Source: an uncultured Bacteroidota bacterium (GTDB lineage Bacteria > Bacteroidota > Bacteroidia > Chitinophagales > Chitinophagaceae). From it: a DNA stretch of 49,376 bases. Position numbers and translations under genes: made by a program. A model generated the notes under the pieces. The model made no database searches. It saw only the letters and a list, made by a program, of their open reading frames with translations, and was not told where the DNA came from. The stretch's first letter is position 1; every line of letters starts with the position of its first letter. The DNA lies in the NCBI GenBank assembly GCA_903903635.1, contig CAIUZK010000014.1, positions 1 through 49,376 of the forward strand, in the 5' to 3' direction. Of the stretch, positions 1 to 6,509 are shown in pieces.

Positions 1-1
1 G

Positions 2-205
2 ACGGAGTTTCATGAACACTTCCGGATGCCCTTTGGAACATTGTATACAACCCGATTTCAAAATGCTGATATTCAATAATTTGCAACAATGGGTTGTAAT
101 CACTTTGTTGCTGAATTTCTCAGCTTTATGAATCCGGAAGAACGCGGGGCGGGAACGGGATTCGGAAGTGGGACACTTCAACATATTAGGACCAAGGGAG
201 ACGCT
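2..205 (+). pseudogene. unidentified reading frame interrupted by the IS110 element
   Basis: The frame starting at base 2 runs to a TAA at 77-79 and then stays open from 80 to the IS110 left end at 205; inside it an ATG lies at 89. If the element (206-1867) is removed, the frame continues from 1868 to a TAG at 1907-1909. The product is Gly-rich near its end (GAGTGFGSGTLQ) and I do not recognise it. With the element in place the frame would instead end on a TAA at 239-241 supplied by the element. Whether this was ever a gene is uncertain, because the window starts inside it and it already carries a stop at 77. Confidence 0.25.
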
Positions 206-207
206 TA

Positions 208-215
208 TATGTTTG
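208..215 (+). promoter_or_regulatory. -7 box of a promoter completed by circularisation of the IS110 element
   Basis: TATGTTTG fits the Bacteroidota -7 box TAnnTTTG exactly. In the integrated form the sequence 20 nt upstream has no TTG. In the excised circle, where 1867 is joined to 206, a TTG at 1847-1849 in the right end would lie exactly 20 nt upstream. Initiation about 6 nt after the box, near 220, would give a bridge RNA of roughly 175 nt. This is inference from spacing. Confidence 0.5.
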
Positions 216-219
216 TTCT

Positions 220-395
220 TTTGAAAAAACCTATCAAATAAGGTAGGATAAAATTACCAACTTTGATGATAAGGAGAGGGGGGACGCTGGTACATGATAC
301 CGAGTCGAAGTTTCTCCTTCATCAAGTTGAGTTCGAGGTATAACTTGGCACTGGATGCCGCATTGTTGATAAGCCTGAACGGAGCTTGGTATTTT
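220..395 (+). ncRNA. predicted IS110 bridge RNA
   Basis: The left non-coding end folds into a short hairpin (229-232/241-244) and two larger stem-loops. The first has a 17-bp stem with two small bulges (258-277/313-329), an internal loop and an apical hairpin ggta/tacc (289-292/298-301). The second has a 7-bp stem with one bulge (331-338/374-380), an internal loop and an apical hairpin ggca/tgcc (347-350/356-359). The left side of loop 1 (279-288) matches the left flank 196-205 at nine of ten positions, the exception being a possible G-U wobble; its right side (304-310) is complementary to 1866-1872. The left side of loop 2 (337-345) is identical to the right end 1859-1867; its right side (369-373) is complementary to 204-208. 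This is the target-loop/donor-loop layout known for IS621. The 3' end is approximate. Confidence 0.75.
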
Positions 396-414
396 ATCAT
401 TCTAAAAAAAGGTT

Positions 415-1788
415 ATGAACAAAAAAGGGTATCTCGGTATTGATGTCAGCAAAGGATATGCAGATTTCCTATTGCTAAATAACGAAAGCCAGATCTTGGA
501 AGATGGCTTTCAATTGCAGGATAACAAAGAGGGCCGACAAATGTTAAAAGGACTGATTGTTAAATGGCAGAAACAAGGAATTGAAGAATTGTATTGCGGT
601 GTTGAAAGTACAGGAGGCTATGAAAACAACTGGTACGGATATCTGAAATCGGTTCCGAAAGAGAACAAGGTATTTGTATGCCGGATTAACCCTAAAGGAG
701 TAAAGGCAGTTAGTGATGCATCATTAAAGCGTACAATTACAGATGCAGTAAGCGCTGAGAATATTGCATCCTATTTGTTCAAATTCCCTGAAAAAGTTGA
801 CTATGGAAATAATGCGATGGCAGGTAACGAAGCATTTAAAGAGGGCAGACAGCACAGTACCTATATAAAGATGCTTATAAAGCAAAAGGTACAATTGAAT
901 AACCAGTTTGAGAAATTATTGTATCAGCATTTTAGCGAAATGATGGTTTATTGCAGGCATGGAGTTCCTGTTTGGTTACTAACAATGCTGACAAAATACC
1001 CTACAGCAAAAATTGTCGTAAAAGCAGGCGTGGCAAAGCTTTCGGCTATAAGAAACATTAGCGTAGACAAGGCAATGGCAATAATTAATAAGGCAAAGGC
1101 AAGTGAACAGAATATCAGTACACAAATCAGCCATGTTATAACAGCAACGGCCAAAGAAATACTGCATAAGGCAGCTTTAATACATGAGGAAAAAGAATAC
1201 CTGGCAGATATTTTTAAGGATACGCCAGAAGTAATATTGATAAGCAGCATACCTGGTGTTGGTATAGATAGTGCCGTTGCCATCGCGCTTGAAATAGAAA
1301 ATGTAGATCGCTTTGAGACCTCGAAGAAAATGGCTTCGTTCTTTGGTGTTCACCCAACTTACAAACAAAGCGGGGATGGAATGTGGGGTAATCATATGAG
1401 TAAAAAAGGACGTAGCGACATAAGAGGGGTGCTATACATGGCAGCACTGGCATCGATACGGTATAACCCGTTATTGAAACAGGTATATGCCAGGTTCCGA
1501 GCAAAGGGTATGAAACATTACCAGGCTATGGGTGTCGTTATGCACAAATTACTGAGGATTATTTATGGTATTCTAATAAATAAGAATGTTTTCTGTGCAG
1601 AAACTGATGAAAAAAACAAAGAGAGGTCAGCTAAAAAACAAAAGGAAAACGACCAGAAATTAAAGGAAGATCACAAAATAAATAAACAAAAAAAGCACCG
1701 TTTTCAGGAAACAACAACTGAGGCACCTATATCAAGAAGAGCAGAGCAAAAAATAAAAAAGCAGGTAGCATCCCAAACTTCAGCATGA
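415..1788 (+). CDS. IS110-family transposase (bridge-RNA-guided recombinase type)
   Basis: 457 aa. The N-terminal RuvC-like domain carries D10 (GIDVSK) and E64 (VESTGG). The third acidic residue is D110 (TITDAVS), but the position three residues on, normally the fourth Asp of the DEDD set, is S113. The C-terminal Transposase_20 domain has the GVGIDSAVAIALEI segment and the KQSGDG motif, in which S319 corresponds to the catalytic serine of this family. The last 60 residues are a Lys-rich, low-complexity tail that makes the protein longer than most IS110 transposases. The gene lies wholly inside the element, about 20 nt after the predicted guide RNA, and is preceded by aaaaaaagg. Family assignment is firm; whether the DEDS variant is active cannot be told. 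Confidence 0.93.
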   Translation: MNKKGYLGIDVSKGYADFLLLNNESQILEDGFQLQDNKEGRQMLKGLIVKWQKQGIEELYCGVESTGGYENNWYGYLKSVPKENKVFVCRINPKGVKAVSDASLKRTITDAVSAENIASYLFKFPEKVDYGNNAMAGNEAFKEGRQHSTYIKMLIKQKVQLNNQFEKLLYQHFSEMMVYCRHGVPVWLLTMLTKYPTAKIVVKAGVAKLSAIRNISVDKAMAIINKAKASEQNISTQISHVITATAKEILHKAALIHEEKEYLADIFKDTPEVILISSIPGVGIDSAVAIALEIENVDRFETSKKMASFFGVHPTYKQSGDGMWGNHMSKKGRSDIRGVLYMAALASIRYNPLLKQVYARFRAKGMKHYQAMGVVMHKLLRIIYGILINKNVFCAETDEKNKERSAKKQKENDQKLKEDHKINKQKKHRFQETTTEAPISRRAEQKIKKQVASQTSA

Positions 1789-1989
1789 AGTAAAAACGGG
1801 CTTACTACCTACCAGATATCAAACATACAAAAATGTTTGAAAAGGCTTGCTTTTAAACGGTATAACTTCGACCAGTGGTAAACAAAAATTTATTTGTCAA
1901 AATTTTTAGCAAAAATATTTTTGTCAAAAAACCCTAAGTGCAAATAAATAAGATTAGAATAACGACAACACTTAAATTACCGTGAAATC

Positions 1990-2150
1990 TTAACTATTCA
2001 ATCTATCCCTCCCAAGCCGCTCCCGCAGCCGCTTATACCAGCTTATACACCTTCCTCTGGCTGAATACCACGGCTACAATATCGATAGCCTAGAACAGGA
2101 GCAGCATCATAATCGGTAACTGGTTACGCAGGCAAATATAAAATTCAAAG
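1990..2150 (-). pseudogene. decayed C-terminus of an unidentified membrane protein
   Basis: On the minus strand a hydrophobic frame reads NQLPIMMLLLF, stop (TAG at 2090-2092), then AIDIVAVVFSQRKVYKLV and a second stop. A 10-bp tandem duplication (gcttatac at 2031 and 2041) shifts the frame; without it the reading continues as KRLRERLGRDRLNS and ends at 1990-1992. The mix of hydrophobic helix and basic tail resembles a real membrane protein end with two lesions. I do not recognise the family. It lies 12 nt downstream of the HEAT gene in the same orientation. The A/T-rich stretch 1880-1935 beside it shows nothing else. Confidence 0.35.
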
Positions 2151-2161
2151 TGGCAATTAGG

Positions 2162-2935
2162 CTAATCCTGATATTTCAATTGCCGCAGGAACGGCTCAAT
2201 ATACGCTATGGCCTCTTGCTGGGTATAAAACGAGAAATTGCGGTAGCGGTGGTGCACATCTATAATCTCGGCAATGGCATCTTTTACCAGGGCTTTGTTG
2301 TCCCAGGTTATGATGTCGGCCATAACTTTTTCGAGGCAGCCTTTTTTGTAGGCTACCTGGCCAATGACGTGCACCAGGGTCCACCTTACCCGTTTGGTTT
2401 TATCATGCTGCAAATCCTTTAGCATGGGCAAAATCTCTTCGGGATGCGTGCGGCCACGGAGTTCGAGACCATGACAAATTTCACGCCTGATCTCTTTGTC
2501 GTCATGGAGCAGGTATTTGTGCGACCACTCCAAAACAGGCGCGGGGTTCTTCTCCCCCATTTTCTTCATGGAGCCGATAACCGCATTGCGCACCGAGTGG
2601 TGATCGTCGAACAGGCCGTTATCGAAAAAATGACGGACACTATCGAAGTCGGTTTTACCGATCTCCCCGGCAGCATTCACCACTGTTTGCCTGATCTTAG
2701 GGTCGGCCTCGAACATCAGTTTTTCGAGCGCTGCCAGTATCGGTTGGCGCAGCGATCTGCCGGCATACAGCTTGCCAATAGCCAGGTAGGCAGTTTTGCG
2801 GATATAGGTATCCCCGTCGGAAAAATACCTGATCAGGTGTTTGTACTGCGATAACCCCAGGTCACCGGCAAGCTCAGCATTGATCTTGCTTACAAGGGCA
2901 TCGCGGTCCGGTTTATCGAGGTCGTAGAAGCCCAT
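2162..2935 (-). CDS. HEAT-repeat protein
   Basis: 257 aa, no signal peptide or membrane segment, so cytosolic. The whole chain is made of paired amphipathic helices of about 35-40 residues with the HEAT-type pattern (DTYIRKTAYLAIGKL, DPKIRQTVVNAAGEIGK, HHSVRNAVIGSMKKMG, DKEIRREICHGLELRG, TKRVRWTLVHVIGQVA). Such folds are protein or nucleic-acid scaffolds; an AlkD-like DNA repair role is possible but no catalytic signature is visible. The start codon shares one base with the stop of the adenosine deaminase gene (TAATG arrangement), so the two are probably co-translated. Confidence 0.75.
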   Translation of the reverse strand: MGFYDLDKPDRDALVSKINAELAGDLGLSQYKHLIRYFSDGDTYIRKTAYLAIGKLYAGRSLRQPILAALEKLMFEADPKIRQTVVNAAGEIGKTDFDSVRHFFDNGLFDDHHSVRNAVIGSMKKMGEKNPAPVLEWSHKYLLHDDKEIRREICHGLELRGRTHPEEILPMLKDLQHDKTKRVRWTLVHVIGQVAYKKGCLEKVMADIITWDNKALVKDAIAEIIDVHHRYRNFSFYTQQEAIAYIEPFLRQLKYQD

Positions 2936-4374
2936 TATTGCTGCTGTGCCGAGATGGTCTTTTCGAATTTACGGAAGCGGGTATCGAGATCGGCCTTGAG
3001 TCTTGTTTTCAGGCTTTCTTCTTCGATGAAGCTATAGTCGATGCTGTTGTACACATACTGCTTGATGTCTTCGTAGCTCACGTTTTTGTAGCGCTTTGCA
3101 AGCAATACATACTGGCGGGTAAGGTTGCTTCTGAGAACGCCGGCATCGTCGGTGCAGATAACAATAGGCACATTGTATTCTTTGTAGAGGTTAAAAGGAT
3201 GTTCATCATCTTTTACCTTTAGAATAAACTCGTTGCTGTAGAGATTGATCTCGATGGCGGTCTTGTTTTTGGCCATGTACTTGAGCAGGTCGTAGCTTTT
3301 GTATTCGTAAGGTATATCCACACCATGGCCAATGCGGTTGGCGCCTGCAGTGCGCACGGCCTCGTTGATATGCCAGGTCATTTCTTCGGGCTTAACCATA
3401 CCCAGGGCCAGCTCGCCGGCATGCATGGCGTATTTTACATTGGGGTATTTGCTGTGGCAGTATTTAAACATCTGCATGTGCAGCCAGTAGTCGCGCATAG
3501 AGACCTCGTTGTTCTCGGGCGCAACAATGTTAACCCCCACTATCAGCGGGCTACGGTCGGCCGACTCGAAATAAAGCACCAGGTTTTTGAACAGGTCGGC
3601 GGGAGGTACTACCCTGCTCACATAATTCTGGTAACGCATGGTAAACGAAGTATCATCAATCCTGAGCCGCTTGTGCATAGGCGCCAGGAACTCGTCGTTG
3701 AAGGCTTTGGCGCAACTAACCACGCCTTTGTCCTGCACCAACTGGTACATCTGGTCGAGTATCTTCTTTACCTGTGCCTCATCACGGGTTTGCTGGGCAG
3801 TGGCCAATTGCTCGTTGAAATTGCCATCGATGGTCTTGAGGGCGGGGCAAGGGAAGCCGGTAAACATGGTTTCGATATAGCTCACATTTTCCTTCTGGGC
3901 CCTGCGCTTGAGTTCGAGCAGCCCCACTTCGAGGCGGGAGTTATTGTTGTTGGCAATGCCAAAGCCACCGAATGTTTCGAAAAACTGGAGATCGGAAGGA
4001 TAGCTCACCCCATTGTAATCCTTTACCGACCACTTCTGAACCAGCTTTTGCTTATACTCATTGAGCTGGTTCATAGTTTTAAGCTGCGAAAAGCGAAACC
4101 ATTCATCCAGCGGGTCGGATTTGGGTTTGACAGAATCTACTGCGAGGGTGATAATATTGATGAAATAATTACGGTCTACTACATAGTCGATATAGGTCTC
4201 GGCATATACCGAACCACTATAGTGGTTGTGCAGGTCGCCGCCCTTGGGCATCTGCGAGAAAAAGGCAGTAAGGGCTGCGGTGTTGTTCCTGATGCCGTCG
4301 AAATAACGGTCGATGTTCTGGGCATTTACTGCCAGAGACCATAAGGAGAGTGTAAGTACCAGTAATTTTTTCAT
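2935..4374 (-). CDS. secreted adenosine deaminase family protein
   Basis: 479 aa. Residues 1-18 form a signal peptide (MKKLLVLTLSLWSLAVNA), so the enzyme is probably exported. The metal-dependent deaminase fold is shown by H49 and H51 (GGDLHNH), H318 and E321 (MHAGEL), H350 (RIGHGVD) and D409-D410 (CTDDAG), the set that binds zinc and activates water in adenosine deaminase. An insertion of about 130 residues between the first and second motif makes it larger than cytosolic Add (about 330 aa) and closer in size to secreted ADGF-type enzymes. Substrate is inferred. It is translationally coupled to the HEAT gene; its 5' leader contains a ccgga/tccgg inverted repeat (about 4386-4404). Confidence 0.85.
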   Translation of the reverse strand: MKKLLVLTLSLWSLAVNAQNIDRYFDGIRNNTAALTAFFSQMPKGGDLHNHYSGSVYAETYIDYVVDRNYFINIITLAVDSVKPKSDPLDEWFRFSQLKTMNQLNEYKQKLVQKWSVKDYNGVSYPSDLQFFETFGGFGIANNNNSRLEVGLLELKRRAQKENVSYIETMFTGFPCPALKTIDGNFNEQLATAQQTRDEAQVKKILDQMYQLVQDKGVVSCAKAFNDEFLAPMHKRLRIDDTSFTMRYQNYVSRVVPPADLFKNLVLYFESADRSPLIVGVNIVAPENNEVSMRDYWLHMQMFKYCHSKYPNVKYAMHAGELALGMVKPEEMTWHINEAVRTAGANRIGHGVDIPYEYKSYDLLKYMAKNKTAIEINLYSNEFILKVKDDEHPFNLYKEYNVPIVICTDDAGVLRSNLTRQYVLLAKRYKNVSYEDIKQYVYNSIDYSFIEEESLKTRLKADLDTRFRKFEKTISAQQQ

Positions 4375-4422
4375 GAATAAATGTTATCCGGAAATATCCG
4401 GTATTAAAAATATGAGATGAAC

Positions 4423-4857
4423 TTAATTTATAGACAACAACTCCACTTCGAATATCAAAGTACTGTTGGCACCGATCTTGGCACTAACCTGGCGCTCGCC
4501 ATAACCCAGGTGGGGCGGGATAAAGAAACGCCATTTGCTGCCGGTAGCCATCAATTGTACCCCTTCGGTCCAACCTTTAATGACCTGGCTGAGCGGGAAT
4601 GCGGCGGGCTGCCCTCGCTGAACAGAACTATCGAAAACAGAGCCATCGATCAATGTGCCGTGGTAATGGCAGGTAACTTTATTGGCTGCGGTTGGTTTGG
4701 GGCCTGAGCCTTCAACAATCACTTCATATTGTAATCCGCCGGGCAACTCGACAATGCCGGGTTTGGATTTGTTGGCGGCCAGAAAATCCTGCCCGGCCTT
4801 AAGGTTAGCCGCTGCTTTATCTCTATTCATGTTGAACAACCTGTCTGCTATGCTCAT
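4423..4857 (-). CDS. FKBP-type peptidyl-prolyl cis-trans isomerase
   Basis: 144 aa from the ATG at 4857. The frame also opens at a TTG at 4875, but that codon lies inside the -7 promoter box, so the ATG (MSIADRLFNMNRD) is preferred. An N-terminal helical segment (residues 1-30) precedes a complete FKBP domain (about 38-144): LQYEVIVEGSG, VTCHYHGTLIDGSVFDSS, FPLSQVIKGWTEGVQLM, LGYGERQVSAKIGANSTLIFEVELL. Most FK506-pocket residues seem present. No signal peptide, so a cytosolic folding factor is likely. Confidence 0.9.
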   Translation of the reverse strand: MSIADRLFNMNRDKAAANLKAGQDFLAANKSKPGIVELPGGLQYEVIVEGSGPKPTAANKVTCHYHGTLIDGSVFDSSVQRGQPAAFPLSQVIKGWTEGVQLMATGSKWRFFIPPHLGYGERQVSAKIGANSTLIFEVELLSIN

Positions 4858-4872
4858 TGTATTTATTTTGTG

Positions 4873-4880
4873 CAAAAGTA
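4873..4880 (-). promoter_or_regulatory. -7 promoter box of the FKBP gene
   Basis: Minus strand TACTTTTG fits TAnnTTTG and lies 15 nt upstream of the ATG at 4857. It excludes the alternative TTG start at 4875, which overlaps the box. Confidence 0.6.
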
Positions 4881-5206
4881 TTCTATAATTTGAATCATGG
4901 TAAGAAACGATAACAAAATAACTCCCACCATCTTACTCGTTCTATTCCATTTCTATTTCGTTGCAAAAGTCTTAAAATAATTCATTATTCGCAGATAGAG
5001 CTGCGCTCGTGCCCTTGCGGGCATGCCTCATAAAACATGCCTTCGCTAAAGCTATGGCAGTTAATAAAAGAAATATAACTTCGCAATATGGTGGAACTTA
5101 ATTCGTCAACGTTTCTAAATGAAAATTAAAAAAACTAAATTGCGGAAAACAAGACCCAATCCTTAATAAAGAACGGACATTAGTTGGGATGTGAAACCTA
5201 TTGAAA
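4881..5206. other. intergenic region between divergent genes
   Basis: 326 nt without a gene. It holds two overlapping, mutually exclusive hairpins: gccc/gggc (5011-5014/5019-5022) and ggcatg/catgcc (5020-5025/5036-5041). A TAACTTCG near 5085 could be a weak -7 box for the gene at 5207. Nothing else was recognised. Confidence 0.4.
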
Positions 5207-5803
5207 ATGAAAAAACAACATTACCTGATACCTCACCATTTTGATGGTGAATCGAAAGATCTGGAATACAGTACAGAGCTGAAGAACGTGGCAGAAGCTG
5301 AAGATCTGTTTGTGGATGCCAAGGAAAGGCTATGGCTGGTGAATGAATGGTCTAAAATAGCTACGGGCCTGAATGTGCAGTTGCATCTGGCAGACAACCA
5401 TGGTAAACTGGTAAACCGGAGAGCCAGACCAGGAGATCACATCAGGCTCAACTTTAACGGCAGTGAAGTACCAACCGCAGCGCCTGATTTTGACTGGGTT
5501 ATCATTGAAGCCATAGAATATGACGATTACCCGGATGAGAACAGGGAAACATTTGCATTAAGACTGAGACCTGCATTCAATCCGGCCGGAAATCAGGAAG
5601 CTATGCCTGAGCCGCCAAAAGAAGAAGCTACCAGCACATTGGTGATCACCCGGAATTTATCGACCGTGCGCAGCACCTACCATGGCAGGAATGAGATTGA
5701 AAAGACTGCCAGCAATGACAATACGCCTTTTAACAATCCATGGCTTGGTCTTACAGAGGAGCAATGGGAGTTATTGCTACAGACCTTTATAGAGCCATTA
5801 TAA
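5207..5803 (+). CDS. conserved-looking protein of unknown function
   Basis: 198 aa from the ATG at 5207; a TTG two codons earlier is less likely. No signal peptide or membrane helix. Residues 1-125 look like a compact acidic domain (AEDLFVDAKERLWLVNEW, RARPGDHIRLNFNG, DFDWVIIEAIEYDDYPDEN). A Pro/Glu linker (MPEPPKEEA) leads to a C-terminal part with WLGLTEEQWELLLQTFIEPL at the very end. I do not recognise the family. It stands alone, divergent from FKBP and convergent with rplS, with a shared terminator. Codon use does not look foreign. Confidence 0.75.
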   Translation: MKKQHYLIPHHFDGESKDLEYSTELKNVAEAEDLFVDAKERLWLVNEWSKIATGLNVQLHLADNHGKLVNRRARPGDHIRLNFNGSEVPTAAPDFDWVIIEAIEYDDYPDENRETFALRLRPAFNPAGNQEAMPEPPKEEATSTLVITRNLSTVRSTYHGRNEIEKTASNDNTPFNNPWLGLTEEQWELLLQTFIEPL

Positions 5804-5817
5804 ACAGGTAGGGATAT

Positions 5818-5860
5818 AAAAATATAGAGGATACATTTTTCATGTACCCTCTATATTTTT
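5818..5860. terminator. bidirectional terminator between the unknown gene and rplS
   Basis: A 19-bp inverted repeat with one mismatch (5818-5836/5842-5860), 5-nt loop, A-rich left edge and T-rich right edge, placed between two converging genes. It should work in both directions. Confidence 0.85.
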
Positions 5861-5874
5861 ATAATTGTAAAATA

Positions 5875-6249
5875 TTATGCTTTAACCCTTGCAGTAGCGT
5901 GGATTTGTTTCTTTTCCTTGATACGTGCAGATTTACCTGAACGCTCACGGAGATAGAACAACTTAGCACGACGAACACGACCTGATTTGTTCAGTGTAAT
6001 AGACTCGATGTTTGGTGAGAACAGCGGGAACAAACGTTCAACGCCAACTCCATCGGACATTTTACGAACGGTAAAGGTCTGGGTATACCCACGACCCTGG
6101 CGCTTAAGAACATCGCCTTTGAACGACTGTATACGCTCCTTATTACCTTCTACGATTTTGTAATTTACAGTGATATTATCACCAGCCTTGAATTTTGGAT
6201 ATTCTTTCTTGCCGGTTAATTGCTCGTGTATAAATGCTACAGCTTCCAT
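5875..6249 (-). CDS. rplS: 50S ribosomal protein L19
   Basis: 124 aa from the ATG at 6249. The open frame extends to a TTG at 6282, but the -7 box lies inside that extension, so the ATG (MEAVAFIHEQL) is the real start. L19 hallmarks are clear: FKAGDNITVNYKIVEG, RIQSFKGDVLKRQGRG, TFTVRKMSDGVGVERLFPL, NIESITLNKSGRVRRAKLFY and LRERSGKSARIKEK. L19 sits at the 30S/50S interface. It is monocistronic here, unlike the rpsP-rimM-trmD-rplS operon of many bacteria. Confidence 0.97.
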   Translation of the reverse strand: MEAVAFIHEQLTGKKEYPKFKAGDNITVNYKIVEGNKERIQSFKGDVLKRQGRGYTQTFTVRKMSDGVGVERLFPLFSPNIESITLNKSGRVRRAKLFYLRERSGKSARIKEKKQIHATARVKA

Positions 6250-6268
6250 TGTTTTGAATTTCGGATTG

Positions 6269-6276
6269 CAAAGGTA
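6269..6276 (-). promoter_or_regulatory. -7 promoter box of rplS
   Basis: Minus strand TACCTTTG is an exact TAnnTTTG, with a T-run ending in TTTG about 20 nt upstream as -33 element. It leaves a leader of about 15 nt before the ATG at 6249. Confidence 0.75.
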
Positions 6277-6509
6277 ACACAAAATTTATGTTTTACACAA
6301 AAAAATTATCTTTTATTAGGGCGGGAAGGGGAAAAAAGTGGTATTATTTTCAAAGATAAGCAATATTACAAGAAATTTCTGATGCCCGAACACTCATATA
6401 ATGAATAGCAATATTGCCACTTGATCCATTTGCCACAAAAATAATCTCATATATCAATTCTATCTCTGTTTGTCAATGCAGGTTCAGTTACATAACTTTC
6501 AATATATCA

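Larger units (their letters stand above)
206..1867 (+). mobile_element. IS110-family insertion sequence with mapped ends and CT core
   Basis: The element holds one transposase gene (415-1788), a 209-nt left non-coding end and a 79-nt right end. The boundaries are inferred from guide matching: the CT at 204-205 and the CT at 1866-1867 are the only places where all four guide segments of the predicted bridge RNA agree with the flanks and ends. There is no terminal inverted repeat and no target duplication beyond the CT core, as is usual in IS110. The right end contains a 7-bp hairpin (caaacat/atgtttg, about 1820-1839). The empty site would read gggagacgCT joined to tcgaccagtgg. Boundary calls are inference from sequence matching and were not compared with an empty site. 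Confidence 0.75.

Noticed and set aside
1805-1813. Terminal inverted repeat of IS110 (cctacc here against ggtagg at 242-247)
   Set aside because: Six bases only, and not at the ends defined by the guide matches; IS110 elements normally lack terminal inverted repeats.
3325-4344. Long open frame (339 codons) on the plus strand
   Set aside because: It lies wholly antisense to the adenosine deaminase gene, which has a signal peptide and all metal ligands; the plus frame shows no family features.
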